Shown here: piece by piece, positions 1-7,846 of the stretch
How the letters are laid out: each line of letters begins with the position of its first letter
Numbering within the stretch: position 1 is the stretch's first letter
From: Roseateles oligotrophus
Lineage (GTDB): Bacteria > Pseudomonadota > Gammaproteobacteria > Burkholderiales > Burkholderiaceae_C
Assembly: GCF_014204525.1 (NCBI RefSeq)
Contig: NZ_JACHLP010000005.1
Location: 30,232 to 94,231 of the forward strand
Reading direction: 5' to 3'
DNA: 64,000 bases
Notes under the pieces: generated by a model
What the model saw: only the letters and a program-made list of their open reading frames with translations
Told to the model about the DNA's origin: nothing
The model's database searches: none
Made by a program: the position numbers and the translations under genes

Positions 1-567
1 AACCCCTATGACGCCAAGGGCCTGCTGATCGCCGCCATCGAATGCGATGACCCGGTGATCTTTCTGGAGCCCAAGCGCCTGTATAACGGCCCCTTCGATG
101 GCCATCACGACCGGCCCTCCACGCCCTGGTCGGAGCATCCAAAAGGCCTGGTGCCCGAGGGTTATTACAGCCTGCCGCTGGAGCAGGCGGCGGTGCTCAA
201 GCCCGGCCGTGACGTGACGGTGGTGACCTACGGCACCATGGTGTTTGTGGCCGAGGCCGCCGCCCGCGAGCTGGGGGTGGATGCCGAGATCATCGATCTG
301 CGCAGCATCTGGCCGCTAGACCTGGCGGCCATCACCGCCTCGGTCAAGAAGACCGGCCGCTGCGTGGTGCTGCACGAGGCCACGCGGACCAGTGGCTTTG
401 GCGCCGAACTGGTGGCCTTGATCCAGGAGCATTGCTTCTACCACCTGGAGGTGCCCATCACCCGCGTGACCGGCTGGGACACCCCCTATCCCCATGCCCA
501 GGAATGGGACTACTTTCCCGGCCCGGCCCGCGTGGCCGCCGCCCTGCAACAAGCGATGGAAGCCTGA
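1..567 (+). CDS. 2-oxoacid dehydrogenase E1 component, beta subunit (3' part)
   Basis: The reading frame is open from the first base of the window, so only the C-terminal 188 residues are visible. They match the transketolase C-terminal half of an E1 beta subunit of the branched-chain 2-oxoacid or pyruvate dehydrogenase type: a segment with EAAARELGVDAEIIDLRSI, then a lysine-rich turn, then HEATRTSGFGAE, and the family-typical ending TPYPHAQEWDYFPGPARV. With the alpha subunit, presumably upstream, it would catalyse thiamine-diphosphate-dependent decarboxylation and reductive acylation of the E2 lipoyl group. The stop lies nine bases before the E2 gene, so the two are surely co-transcribed. 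The branched-chain type is favoured because E2 follows directly, but pyruvate or acetoin substrates cannot be excluded. Confidence 0.9.
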   Translation, partial: NPYDAKGLLIAAIECDDPVIFLEPKRLYNGPFDGHHDRPSTPWSEHPKGLVPEGYYSLPLEQAAVLKPGRDVTVVTYGTMVFVAEAAARELGVDAEIIDLRSIWPLDLAAITASVKKTGRCVVLHEATRTSGFGAELVALIQEHCFYHLEVPITRVTGWDTPYPHAQEWDYFPGPARVAAALQQAMEA

Positions 568-576
568 GGACGCGCC

Positions 577-1854
577 ATGAGTCAAGAATATGTGATCAAG
601 ATGCCGGACATCGGCGAAGGCATTGTCGAGGTGGAGGTGGTGGCCTGGCGGGTGGCGGTGGGCGAGACCATCGCCGAGGACCAGATCGTTGCCGATGTGA
701 TGACGGACAAGGCCACGGTGGAGATCCCCTCGCCGGTGGCCGGCCAGGTCTTGCAGCTGGGCGGCGAGGCGGGCGAGCTGATGCGGGTGGGCGCGGCGCT
801 GATTCGTATTGCGGTGGGGGAGGGGGTGAAGCCGAGTCCGGCCGCGCCCCTCGCTGCACCTGCCCCGGCGGCAAGCCGCGCCGAAGCCAGGGCCGAGCCG
901 GTTCGGCGCCCCCATCAGCCCGAGCAAACCGCCTCGGCCCAGCAACTGGCCGAGCGCCCCATCGCCTCGCCCTCGCTGCGCCGCCGGGCCTGGGAGGCCG
1001 GGGTGGACTTGCAGGCCTTGCGACCCAGCGGCCCCGGCGGGCGCATCATGCAGGCCGATCTGGACGCCTTTCTGGCCCAGGGCGGGGCCAAGCTGCCGCC
1101 GCCCAGGCCGGTGGCAGCACCCGCACCGGCCCCCGCGCCGCGAGCCACCAGCCCGGACGACGAGACCCCGCTGCGCATCACCGGCCTGCGCCGGGTCATC
1201 GCCAAGAAGATGCAGGAATCCAAGCGCCGCATCCCCCACTTCAGCTATGTGGAAGAGGTGGACATGACGGAGCTGGAGGCCTTGCGCCAGCGCCTCAACA
1301 GCCAGCATGGGGCGGCCCGCGGCAAGCTGACCGTGCTGCCCTTTCTGGTGCGGGCCCTCAGCCGCGCCCTGGCCGACTTCCCCCAGATCAATGCCCGCCT
1401 GGACGACGAAGCCGGTGTGCTGACGCGTTATCGCCGCGTACACCTGGGCATCGCCACCCAGACCGATGCCGGCCTGATGGTGCCGGTGCTGCGCGACGCC
1501 GGCGAGCTGGACCTGTGGGCCTGCGCCGCCGAGATCGCCCGCCTGGCCGAGGTGGCCCGGCAGGGCCGCGCCACCCGCGACGAACTGAGCGGCTCCACCA
1601 TCACCCTCAGCAGCCTGGGGGCGCTGGGCGGCATCGTCAGCACGCCCGTCATCAACCACCCCGAGGTGGCCATCGTGGGCGTCAACCGCATGGTCTTGCG
1701 GCCGATGATGGTGGGCGGCCAGGTCGTGGCGCGGCAGATGATGAATCTGTCTTCCTCCTTTGATCACCGCGTGGTGGACGGCCAGGATGCGGCCCGCTTC
1801 ATCCAGGCCGTGCGCGCCTTGCTGGAGAGTCCGGCCCAGTTATTTATCGATTAG
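577..1854 (+). CDS. Dihydrolipoamide acyltransferase, E2 component of 2-oxoacid dehydrogenase
   Basis: A 425-residue E2 protein with three recognisable parts. The lipoyl domain covers residues 1-78 with the lipoylated lysine K45 in VMTDKATVEIPSP. The peripheral E3/E1-binding domain lies at about 130-167 (SPSLRRRAWEAGVDL, then GPGGRIMQADL). The acyltransferase domain covers about 190-425 and carries the catalytic signature FDHRVVDG, with H397 and D401. Ala/Pro-rich linkers join them, as is usual for swinging-arm proteins. It transfers the acyl group from lipoamide to CoA. The ATG is preceded by a TGAGGA-like ribosome site that overlaps the end of the E1 beta gene. No E3 gene follows, so lipoamide dehydrogenase must be encoded elsewhere. 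Confidence 0.93.
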   Translation: MSQEYVIKMPDIGEGIVEVEVVAWRVAVGETIAEDQIVADVMTDKATVEIPSPVAGQVLQLGGEAGELMRVGAALIRIAVGEGVKPSPAAPLAAPAPAASRAEARAEPVRRPHQPEQTASAQQLAERPIASPSLRRRAWEAGVDLQALRPSGPGGRIMQADLDAFLAQGGAKLPPPRPVAAPAPAPAPRATSPDDETPLRITGLRRVIAKKMQESKRRIPHFSYVEEVDMTELEALRQRLNSQHGAARGKLTVLPFLVRALSRALADFPQINARLDDEAGVLTRYRRVHLGIATQTDAGLMVPVLRDAGELDLWACAAEIARLAEVARQGRATRDELSGSTITLSSLGALGGIVSTPVINHPEVAIVGVNRMVLRPMMVGGQVVARQMMNLSSSFDHRVVDGQDAARFIQAVRALLESPAQLFID

Positions 1855-1882
1855 GGGCTGGCGGGCAGGCCTATGATGGCTG

Positions 1883-1902
1883 TCAAGTAACGTATGACTT
1901 GA
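1883..1902. promoter_or_regulatory. Inverted repeat upstream of the propeller kinase gene
   Basis: TCAAGT, an eight-base spacer, then ACTTGA: a perfect six-base-arm dyad centred about 58 bases upstream of the preferred kinase start. It could be an operator or part of the promoter. No factor can be assigned. Confidence 0.3.
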
Positions 1903-1950
1903 GCGTGTATTGCGCGTATTTTGGCCGCGCGCTGCTGCTGCCCCCTGCTG

Positions 1951-4900
1951 ATGTTTTTTGCCTTCCTCAAGCTCCGGCTGCCGCAGTGCTGTGCCGGTGT
2001 GGCCTTGTTTGCGGCCTTGCTGATCGTGCTGCCGGTGCAGGCCGGCCTGCCCGCCGGCCTGCCGGCCACGCGCAGCTTGCATTTCGAGCGCCTGAACGAA
2101 ACCCAGGGCTTGCTGCGCGACAGCATCACCCGCATCGAGCAGGACAGCCATGGCTTTGTCTGGATTGCCGGCCAGGCCGGGCTGAGCCGCTTCGATGGCC
2201 GGCGCGTCCTCAATTACCGGCATGAGCCCGGCCGCGAGCGTGGTCTGGCCGACGGCTGGGTGCAGGCCTTGCAGGCCGATGAAATGGGGCGTTTGTGGGT
2301 GGGCACGCGCAAGGGTTTGCAGCGTTATCTGCCGGCCAGCGATGATTTTGAAACCCTGGCCATTCCGCATCCGGGGCCGGGCAGCCTGCAGGTGCATAGC
2401 TTGCTGGCCGATGGCCGTGCCGGCCTGTGGATAGGGACGGACCAGGGGCTTTACCGCTTGGATACGGCGAGCCGGCGCTTCCAGCGCTTTGCCGGCGCGG
2501 ACGAGCAGCCCGGCGATGCGGTGACGGCCCTGTTCCAGGACCGGCAAGGCCTGCTCTGGGTCGGCCGCGAGACCGGCCTGGCCTTGCTGCGGCCCGGCAG
2601 CCAGCAGCTGCAAACCCTGCCCATGCCCGACGCCCGCCAAGCCCTGGGGGCGCGTGCCGCCAAGGGCTTGCTGCTGGATGAGCAGGGCTGTTTATGGGTC
2701 GCCGGCCAGGCCGGCTTGCAGGTCTGGCAGCTGGAGGGTCGGCAGCAGGTCGGCCGGCGCCTGCTGTTCAGCCCGCGGCATAGCAATGACAGCTTCATCC
2801 TGCCTTTTCTGGACCGCAGCGGCAGGGTCTGGGTCAGCACCGAGACCGAGGGCTTGTGGCTGTGGCAGCCCCAGCAGCAGCGTTTCCAGGTCTTCCCCCA
2901 CCGGCCCGGTGACGAGCACAGCGTGCCGCGCCATATCTCCACCCTGATGCAGGACCGCAGCGGCACGCTGTGGCTGGGGACCTGGGCCTCGGGCAGCTAC
3001 CGGGTCGATCTGGCCAGCGGGGGCTTCAAGCGGATCAGCAATCTGCGCAGCCAGAGCGGGGAGCTGATGGACAACCGCATCTTCAGCATCGCCAGCCTGC
3101 AGCCCGGCTGGCTGTGGCTGAGCGGTTATGACAATGCGGCCGAGCTGGAGCTGGCCAGTGGCCGCCTGCGCGTCCATCGCTTCGGGAGCAATGAGCTGGA
3201 GAGCCTGAATATCGCCGATGCCCGGGTGGCGGTGAATGATGCGAGCGCCCAGGCCTGGCTGCGCCGCTACACCGACACCCGGACCGGCCGGCTGCGTCTG
3301 CCGCGTTTTGGCGGCGGGAGCCTGGAGTCGGATGTGATACGCCACGTCAGCAGCGACGCCGCGGGCGGCATCTGGCTGTCGTCGCTGGCGGGCCTGCACC
3401 ATCTGGCGCCGGATGGGCGCGGCAAGACCAGCTACCGCCACGACCCGGCGCGGCCGGGCAGCTTGTCCGACGACCTGGTCAAGATGGTGCTGGTGGCGCG
3501 CGACGGCCAGGTCTGGGTTGCCACCGATGGCGGGCTGGACCGCTTCAACCCGGCCAGCGGCGATTTCACGCATTTCCGCAGCCAGGCCGGGCGGGCCGGC
3601 AGCCTCAGCAGCGACCGCATCCACTATCTGCACGAGGACAGGCGTGGCCGCATCTGGGTGGGCACGGCCCAGGGCTTGAACCAGTTGCACCGGGAGGCGG
3701 GGGGTGTCGTCCGCTTCAGCCGCCCGGCGCTGGGCGAGGGCCTGGACACGGCCCCCATAGGCGGCATCCTGGAGGATGAACAAGGGCGTTTGTGGGTCAG
3801 CACGACCGCGGGCGTCAGCCGCTATTCGCCCGACAGCCAGGAGCTGCACAACTACACCTCGGTGGACGGTCTGATCGAGGGCTTCCATTTCGCCAGCTCG
3901 GCCTTCAAGGACGCCGAGGGCCGCATGTATTTCGGCGGCTTGAACGGGCTGACGGCCTTCCACCCCGGGGAGATCCGCGACAACCCCCACGCACCGCAGC
4001 TGGCCCTGACCGAGATCCGGCTCAATAACGAGGTTTTGCGGCCCGACGAGTGGGTGCAGGATGTGAAGCTGGCCAGCGGCCTGGCCGAACTGCGCGAGCT
4101 GCAGCTGAGCCATCTGCACGAGTCGCTGTCGCTGGAGTTCGCGGCCCTGCATTTCGCCGACCCGCAGCGCAATCGCTACGCCTATCAGCTGGAGGGCTTT
4201 GACAAGGACTGGGTGCAGGCCGGCCAGCCTCGCGCCAGCTACACCAATCTGCCGGCGGGCCGCTATGTGTTCCGCGTCAAGGCCGCCAACAAGGACGGGG
4301 TCTGGAACGAGCAAGGCCTCAGCCTGCACATCGAGGTGGCCGCGCCCTACTGGCAGACCTGGTGGTTCCGCCTGAGCCTGGGGTTGGTGCTGCTGTTTTC
4401 GGTGTTTGCGCTGATCCGTGCCCGGCTGGCCATGTTGACCGAGCAAAAACGCAGGCTGGAGGCCCAGGTGCTCTTGCGCACGGCCGAGTTGCGCGAGCAA
4501 AAGCAGGAGGTCGAGCGGCAGAAAGCCATCGTCGAACAGACCCAGGAGGAGTTGCTGAGGCAAAGAAAATTTGCTGCCCTGGGCGGCCTGGTGGCCGGCG
4601 TGGCGCATGAGCTGAACACCCCGCTGGGCAACTGCCTGATGGCGGCCAGCACGCTGGAAGACAGGGCCTCGGCCATGGACGGCCGGCTGAGCCAGGCGGG
4701 GGGCGGCTTGCGGCGTTCGGAGCTGAGCCAGTTCGTTGGCGATGTGCGTCTGGCGGCCCAATTGCTGATGCGGGGCCTGCAGCGCAGCGGCGAGCTGCTC
4801 AGCCGCTTCAAGCAGGTGGCCGTGGCCCGCCAAGGCCAGCCCAGGCAATGCTTCTCGCTGCGCGGCCTGGCCGAGGACTTGCGCGCCAGTCTGTACAAGG

Positions 4901-5307
4901 AGCTGCACAGCCTGGGCCATGAGCTGGTGCTGGACATTCCCGAGCACTTGCTGCTGGAGAGCTATCCCGAGCCCTTGATCGAGCTGCTGCAGCAGTTGAT
5001 CAGCAACTCGCTGCTGCACGGCTTCGAGGGCCGGCGTGGCGGCCGCATGCTGCTGCAGGCCAGGCCGCATGGCGAACAGGCCCTGCGCCTGGTCTACCGG
5101 GACGACGGCCTGGGCATTGCGCCTGAGCTGATCGCGCGCATCTTCGATCCCTTCTTCACCACCAAGCTGGGCCAGGGTGGCAGCGGCCTGGGCCTGAGCA
5201 TCTGCTACAACCTGCTGCACGCGGTGCTGGGCGGCGAGATCAGCGTTGAGAGCGAAGCGGGCCAGGGGGTGTGCTTCATCATTGAACTGCCCTTGCAGGC
5301 GCCTTGA
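1951..5307 (+). CDS. Large periplasmic-propeller sensor histidine kinase
   Basis: About 1118 residues from the ATG at 1951; a TTG at 1921 is also possible, but the ATG gives a clean signal peptide or anchor (hydrophobic to about residue 30, ending PVQAG). The periplasmic part has repeated two-component-propeller motifs (variants of GLWVGTDQGL and GRIWVGTAQGL), then a Y_Y_Y domain (about 715-795, NRYAYQLEGFDKDW). One membrane helix follows at about 805-828, then a coiled coil. The dimerisation box is GVAHELNTPLGN with phospho-acceptor His at about 886. The ATPase domain has DDGLGIAPE and FFTTK...GSGLGLSICYN. Unlike many hybrid propeller kinases it has no receiver or AraC domain, and no response regulator gene is adjacent. 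The ligand is unknown. Its kinase core resembles that of the kinase at 40201-42516. Confidence 0.88.
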   Translation: MFFAFLKLRLPQCCAGVALFAALLIVLPVQAGLPAGLPATRSLHFERLNETQGLLRDSITRIEQDSHGFVWIAGQAGLSRFDGRRVLNYRHEPGRERGLADGWVQALQADEMGRLWVGTRKGLQRYLPASDDFETLAIPHPGPGSLQVHSLLADGRAGLWIGTDQGLYRLDTASRRFQRFAGADEQPGDAVTALFQDRQGLLWVGRETGLALLRPGSQQLQTLPMPDARQALGARAAKGLLLDEQGCLWVAGQAGLQVWQLEGRQQVGRRLLFSPRHSNDSFILPFLDRSGRVWVSTETEGLWLWQPQQQRFQVFPHRPGDEHSVPRHISTLMQDRSGTLWLGTWASGSYRVDLASGGFKRISNLRSQSGELMDNRIFSIASLQPGWLWLSGYDNAAELELASGRLRVHRFGSNELESLNIADARVAVNDASAQAWLRRYTDTRTGRLRLPRFGGGSLESDVIRHVSSDAAGGIWLSSLAGLHHLAPDGRGKTSYRHDPARPGSLSDDLVKMVLVARDGQVWVATDGGLDRFNPASGDFTHFRSQAGRAGSLSSDRIHYLHEDRRGRIWVGTAQGLNQLHREAGGVVRFSRPALGEGLDTAPIGGILEDEQGRLWVSTTAGVSRYSPDSQELHNYTSVDGLIEGFHFASSAFKDAEGRMYFGGLNGLTAFHPGEIRDNPHAPQLALTEIRLNNEVLRPDEWVQDVKLASGLAELRELQLSHLHESLSLEFAALHFADPQRNRYAYQLEGFDKDWVQAGQPRASYTNLPAGRYVFRVKAANKDGVWNEQGLSLHIEVAAPYWQTWWFRLSLGLVLLFSVFALIRARLAMLTEQKRRLEAQVLLRTAELREQKQEVERQKAIVEQTQEELLRQRKFAALGGLVAGVAHELNTPLGNCLMAASTLEDRASAMDGRLSQAGGGLRRSELSQFVGDVRLAAQLLMRGLQRSGELLSRFKQVAVARQGQPRQCFSLRGLAEDLRASLYKELHSLGHELVLDIPEHLLLESYPEPLIELLQQLISNSLLHGFEGRRGGRMLLQARPHGEQALRLVYRDDGLGIAPELIARIFDPFFTTKLGQGGSGLGLSICYNLLHAVLGGEISVESEAGQGVCFIIELPLQAP

Positions 5308-5326
5308 GGGGTGGAAAACCTCGCCT

Positions 5327-5830
5327 TCATCGCCCCAGCCAGGGCGCCAGATCGAGTGCCAGGTCTGGCTTGGCCACCATCAGATAGAAGATGAGGGGCA
5401 TGGCGCAGAAGGCGGCATAGCCCAGACCCTCCCACCAGCGTGCATAACGCCAGTAGAGAGCGGGTAGCTCCTGGCCCTGCCGGAGGGCTTGTTCGGCCAT
5501 ATCGGACATGCGCAGCTGCAGCCAGACGACGGGCAACCAGCATGCGCCCGCAAACAGATAGAGCGCCAGCCCGAGCGCCAGCCATGGTGTGTTCGGCAGC
5601 GACCAGCCGGCCTGCTGCGCCAGCCACAGGCCGCTGAGCGGCTGGATGATGATGGCCGGCGTGGTGAACCAGAGATCGGCCCGCTTGACCAGGCGGCAGA
5701 CCACGGCCTGGGCCGCCAGATTGCCGCTGCGGTTGGCAAAGAAGAGATAAAAGGCCGAGCCAAAGCCGGTGCCGACCAAGAGCACGCTGGAGACGATGTG
5801 CAGGGTTTTGATCAGGAGATAGGTGTTCAT
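5327..5830 (-). CDS. DUF2269 family integral membrane protein
   Basis: A 167-residue protein with four to five hydrophobic segments. It begins MNTYLLIKTLHIVSSVLLVG, the typical opening of DUF2269 proteins, which carry a conserved histidine in the first helix. The function of the family is not established. Its ATG overlaps the stop of the upstream DoxX-like gene in an ATGA arrangement, so translation is coupled. It is the last gene of the three-gene operon that starts at 7109, and converges on the propeller kinase gene with only 19 bases between stops. Confidence 0.8.
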   Translation of the reverse strand: MNTYLLIKTLHIVSSVLLVGTGFGSAFYLFFANRSGNLAAQAVVCRLVKRADLWFTTPAIIIQPLSGLWLAQQAGWSLPNTPWLALGLALYLFAGACWLPVVWLQLRMSDMAEQALRQGQELPALYWRYARWWEGLGYAAFCAMPLIFYLMVAKPDLALDLAPWLGR

Positions 5831-6219
5831 GGTCGAGGGTTTGTTTTGGCGTCTTCAAACAGCAGCAGAAGCAGGGCGGCAATCGGCAGGTTCTTGCTCA
5901 ATGGCCCCAGGGGATGCAGCCATAGCTCGGGCAGCAGCAGACTGCCCAGCAGCGTCATCAACAGCATGGCCCCGCCCACCGCGAGGTAGAGACCGGCGGC
6001 ATGCCAGCGCCACAGGGCGGCGCCCAGCAACAGGTCCAGGCCGGCACCGGCTAGGATCAGCGTTTGGGACAGCGGCTGACTCAGGCCCGCGGCGTGCAGC
6101 AAGTCGGCCGACTGGCCGTGCAATTCCCACAGGCTGACCGCGCCCGTCCAAAGCCAGAGCAGGACCAAGCTCAGCCGGGCCCAGCGGCGGCTGCGCGCGC
6201 TCATCAGTGAAGCGCTCAT
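5827..6219 (-). CDS. DoxX-like family membrane protein
   Basis: A 130-residue protein with about four membrane helices (WARLSLVLLWLWTGAVSLWE near the N terminus, then LILAGAGLDLLLGAAL, AVGGAMLLMTLLGSLLL and LPIAALLLLLFED). The pattern fits the DoxX-like group often fused or adjacent to YbjT-type SDR proteins. The start is placed at the ATG overlapping the stop of the SDR gene (ATGA). The open frame extends further upstream, but only as a shadow of the SDR gene. Function is unknown; a quinone- or redox-related membrane role is often guessed for the family. Confidence 0.75.
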   Translation of the reverse strand: MSASLMSARSRRWARLSLVLLWLWTGAVSLWELHGQSADLLHAAGLSQPLSQTLILAGAGLDLLLGAALWRWHAAGLYLAVGGAMLLMTLLGSLLLPELWLHPLGPLSKNLPIAALLLLLFEDAKTNPRP

Positions 6220-7109
6220 GCGGCCTCCGGATTCAAAAAGCTGCAGACATGCCTGGGCGGCCGACCCAGCAGCGCCTGCATGGGCGCCGGGTCGGCGCAG
6301 TTGGGCTGTTGCAGCAGGGTCAGGGTTTCTCTGCCCCAGGGTTGGAAGGGCAGGCAATCTCCCAGGCGGGCGCTGAGCCGGCTGATCTTGCCCGGCAGCA
6401 CCCCCACCCATGCGGGAGCCTGGCCGAGCTCTTGGCGCAGGCTGGCAATCAAATCGGCCAGGCTTTGCGCTTGCGGGCCCACGGCGGCCAGCCGGGCCGG
6501 GCCGGTCTGGCCGAGCAGGCGCTCGCAAGCCTCGGCCAGGTCGGCCACCGCCAGCGCTTGCACCTGGCATTGCAAGGCCTCGGCAGGCAGCAGCAGCACG
6601 GGCAGTCTGGCCAGGCGCAGGAATAACGCGCTGCTGGCACCTCCCGGACCGAAGACGATGCTGGGTTGGATCAGCGTGGCGTTCAAGCGCCCGGCCTGCT
6701 GCAAGGCCTGCAGCCTTGTCTCCGCGGCGCGCTTGCTGCAAGCGTAGCGGGTCTCGCTGTGGGCGATGCCGAGCGCGGAAATCTGCAGGACCCGGCCCAC
6801 GCCGGCCTGGGCGCAGGCCTCGAACAAGGCCGCGGGCCCGAGATGGTGGATGGCCTCCATGGGGCGTTTGCGGCGGTCGCGCAGCACGCCCACCGCGTTG
6901 ATGACGGCGTCGACGCCCTCCAGCCGGGGCCGCCAGACGGCGGGGTCCAGATCCCGCCGGAAGTCGGCCTGTATCCATTCAATGCCCGCGCTGGCCTGGG
7001 GGGGCGTGTTGCGGCTGCTGGTGGCCAGCACCTGGTGGCCTTGGGCCCGCAGCCTGGCCAGCAGATGCCGCCCGATAAAGCCTTGGGCACCGCAGAGCAG
7101 AACTTTCAT
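6216..7109 (-). CDS. NAD(P)-binding SDR/epimerase-like oxidoreductase
   Basis: A 297-residue protein that opens MKVLLCGAQGFIGRHLLARL, a Rossmann fold with the GxxGFIG dinucleotide motif of extended or atypical SDRs. It also has the DAVINAVGVLRD strand and a YACSKRAAE segment matching the YxxxK catalytic pair. The start at 7109 is chosen over 7133 because GGAGGAG lies a suitable distance upstream. The arrangement SDR, DoxX-like, DUF2269 is a recurrent module in proteobacteria; the substrate is unknown. A dyad symmetric to one in front of the GbsR-type regulator lies 36-55 bases upstream of the start, which suggests that regulator controls the operon. Confidence 0.82.
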   Translation of the reverse strand: MKVLLCGAQGFIGRHLLARLRAQGHQVLATSSRNTPPQASAGIEWIQADFRRDLDPAVWRPRLEGVDAVINAVGVLRDRRKRPMEAIHHLGPAALFEACAQAGVGRVLQISALGIAHSETRYACSKRAAETRLQALQQAGRLNATLIQPSIVFGPGGASSALFLRLARLPVLLLPAEALQCQVQALAVADLAEACERLLGQTGPARLAAVGPQAQSLADLIASLRQELGQAPAWVGVLPGKISRLSARLGDCLPFQPWGRETLTLLQQPNCADPAPMQALLGRPPRHVCSFLNPEAA

Positions 7110-7144
7110 GGGCAGACTCCTCCAAGCTTGCATGTTTGACTGAT

Positions 7145-7164
7145 ATTTCAGTAATAACAGAAAT
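7145..7164. promoter_or_regulatory. Putative GbsR/MarR-type operator 1
   Basis: ATTTCAG, six bases, CAGAAAT: an inverted repeat with one mismatch in the arms, located between the SDR gene start and the terminator of the regulator gene. It has the same arm sequence and the same six-base spacer as the dyad at 7771-7790 in front of the regulator. Confidence 0.6.
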
Positions 7165-7173
7165 TAAGACCCC

Positions 7174-7203
7174 AAAAAAAGGCGGCGATAGCGGTTCGCC
7201 GCC
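7174..7203 (-). terminator. Rho-independent terminator of the GbsR-type gene
   Basis: Read on the minus strand: GGCGGCGA, a seven-base loop, TCGCCGCC, then seven T. It lies seven bases past the regulator stop codon and separates the regulator from the SDR operon, so the operon needs its own promoter. Confidence 0.85.
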
Positions 7204-7209
7204 CTCGAA

Positions 7210-7746
7210 TCAGTCTTTGCTGTCGGCGCCGCGAACGAATTTCTGCACGCTGGCGCCCAGTTTCAAAACCTTCTCCAGGGTCGTGGGCGAGAGCCGCAGC
7301 ATCTCTTCCGACCAGGCGCCCAGGGTGTCCATGAAGCGCTGGGCCTCGCGCACACGGTCCTGGGCGTCGGCGCTTTCCTTCGCGAAGCCCGGATCGGCCA
7401 CCAAGTCCCCCAGCACCCGCAGCGTCGGGTCGAACTCGCGCTCCTTGCGCTCACGCACAATGGTGCGGAAGAGTTCCCAGACGTCGACGGAGGTCTCGAA
7501 GTAATCGCGCCGGTCGCCCAGCACATGGGCGATGCGGATCAGATTCCAGTTCTGCAACTCCTTCAGGCTGGTGCTGACGTTGGAGCGGGCGACGGCCAGG
7601 GTCTCCGCGATTTCTTCGGCATGCAGGGGGCGGCCGTGGAAGAAGAGCAGGGCATGAATCTGGGCCACCGTCCGGTTGACGCCCCAGGCACTGCCCATCT
7701 CGCCCCAGTGGACGACAAATTTTCTTGCGATATCGCTGAGTTCCAT
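7210..7746 (-). CDS. GbsR/MarR-family winged-helix transcriptional regulator
   Basis: A 178-residue protein with the GbsR-type opening (VVHWGEMGSAWGVNRTVAQI) and a winged helix-turn-helix at about 38-85 (LHAEEIAETLAVARSNVSTS, then LGDRRDYFE for the wing). The second half (about 95-178) is the helical dimerisation and effector region. A promoter with -35 TTGACA (7776-7781) and -10 TAGACT (7754-7759), spacer 16, fits just upstream. The -35 lies inside a dyad, consistent with autorepression, and the transcript would be nearly leaderless. The identical dyad type in front of the SDR operon marks that as a likely target. AbgT lies directly upstream in the same orientation. Confidence 0.85.
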   Translation of the reverse strand: MELSDIARKFVVHWGEMGSAWGVNRTVAQIHALLFFHGRPLHAEEIAETLAVARSNVSTSLKELQNWNLIRIAHVLGDRRDYFETSVDVWELFRTIVRERKEREFDPTLRVLGDLVADPGFAKESADAQDRVREAQRFMDTLGAWSEEMLRLSPTTLEKVLKLGASVQKFVRGADSKD

Positions 7747-7770
7747 GGCGCGAAGTCTAGTGCGTCTGTA

Positions 7771-7790
7771 ATTTCTGTCAATACAGAAAT
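7771..7790. promoter_or_regulatory. Putative GbsR/MarR-type operator 2 overlapping the -35 box
   Basis: ATTTCTG, six bases, CAGAAAT: a perfect seven-base-arm inverted repeat, 25-44 bases upstream of the regulator ATG. It covers the TTGACA box at 7776-7781 (minus strand). It matches the dyad at 7145-7164 in arms and spacing. Confidence 0.65.
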
Positions 7791-7846
7791 TTACATCGAC
7801 GCGGCCCGCCGATGCTTGGGATGAGCGGGCCCGCCATGCTTTCGGC

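Noticed and set aside
2692..5220. Minus-strand 842-codon frame opposite the propeller kinase
   Set aside because: Gln/Ala/His-rich shadow; the plus strand has clear kinase domains.
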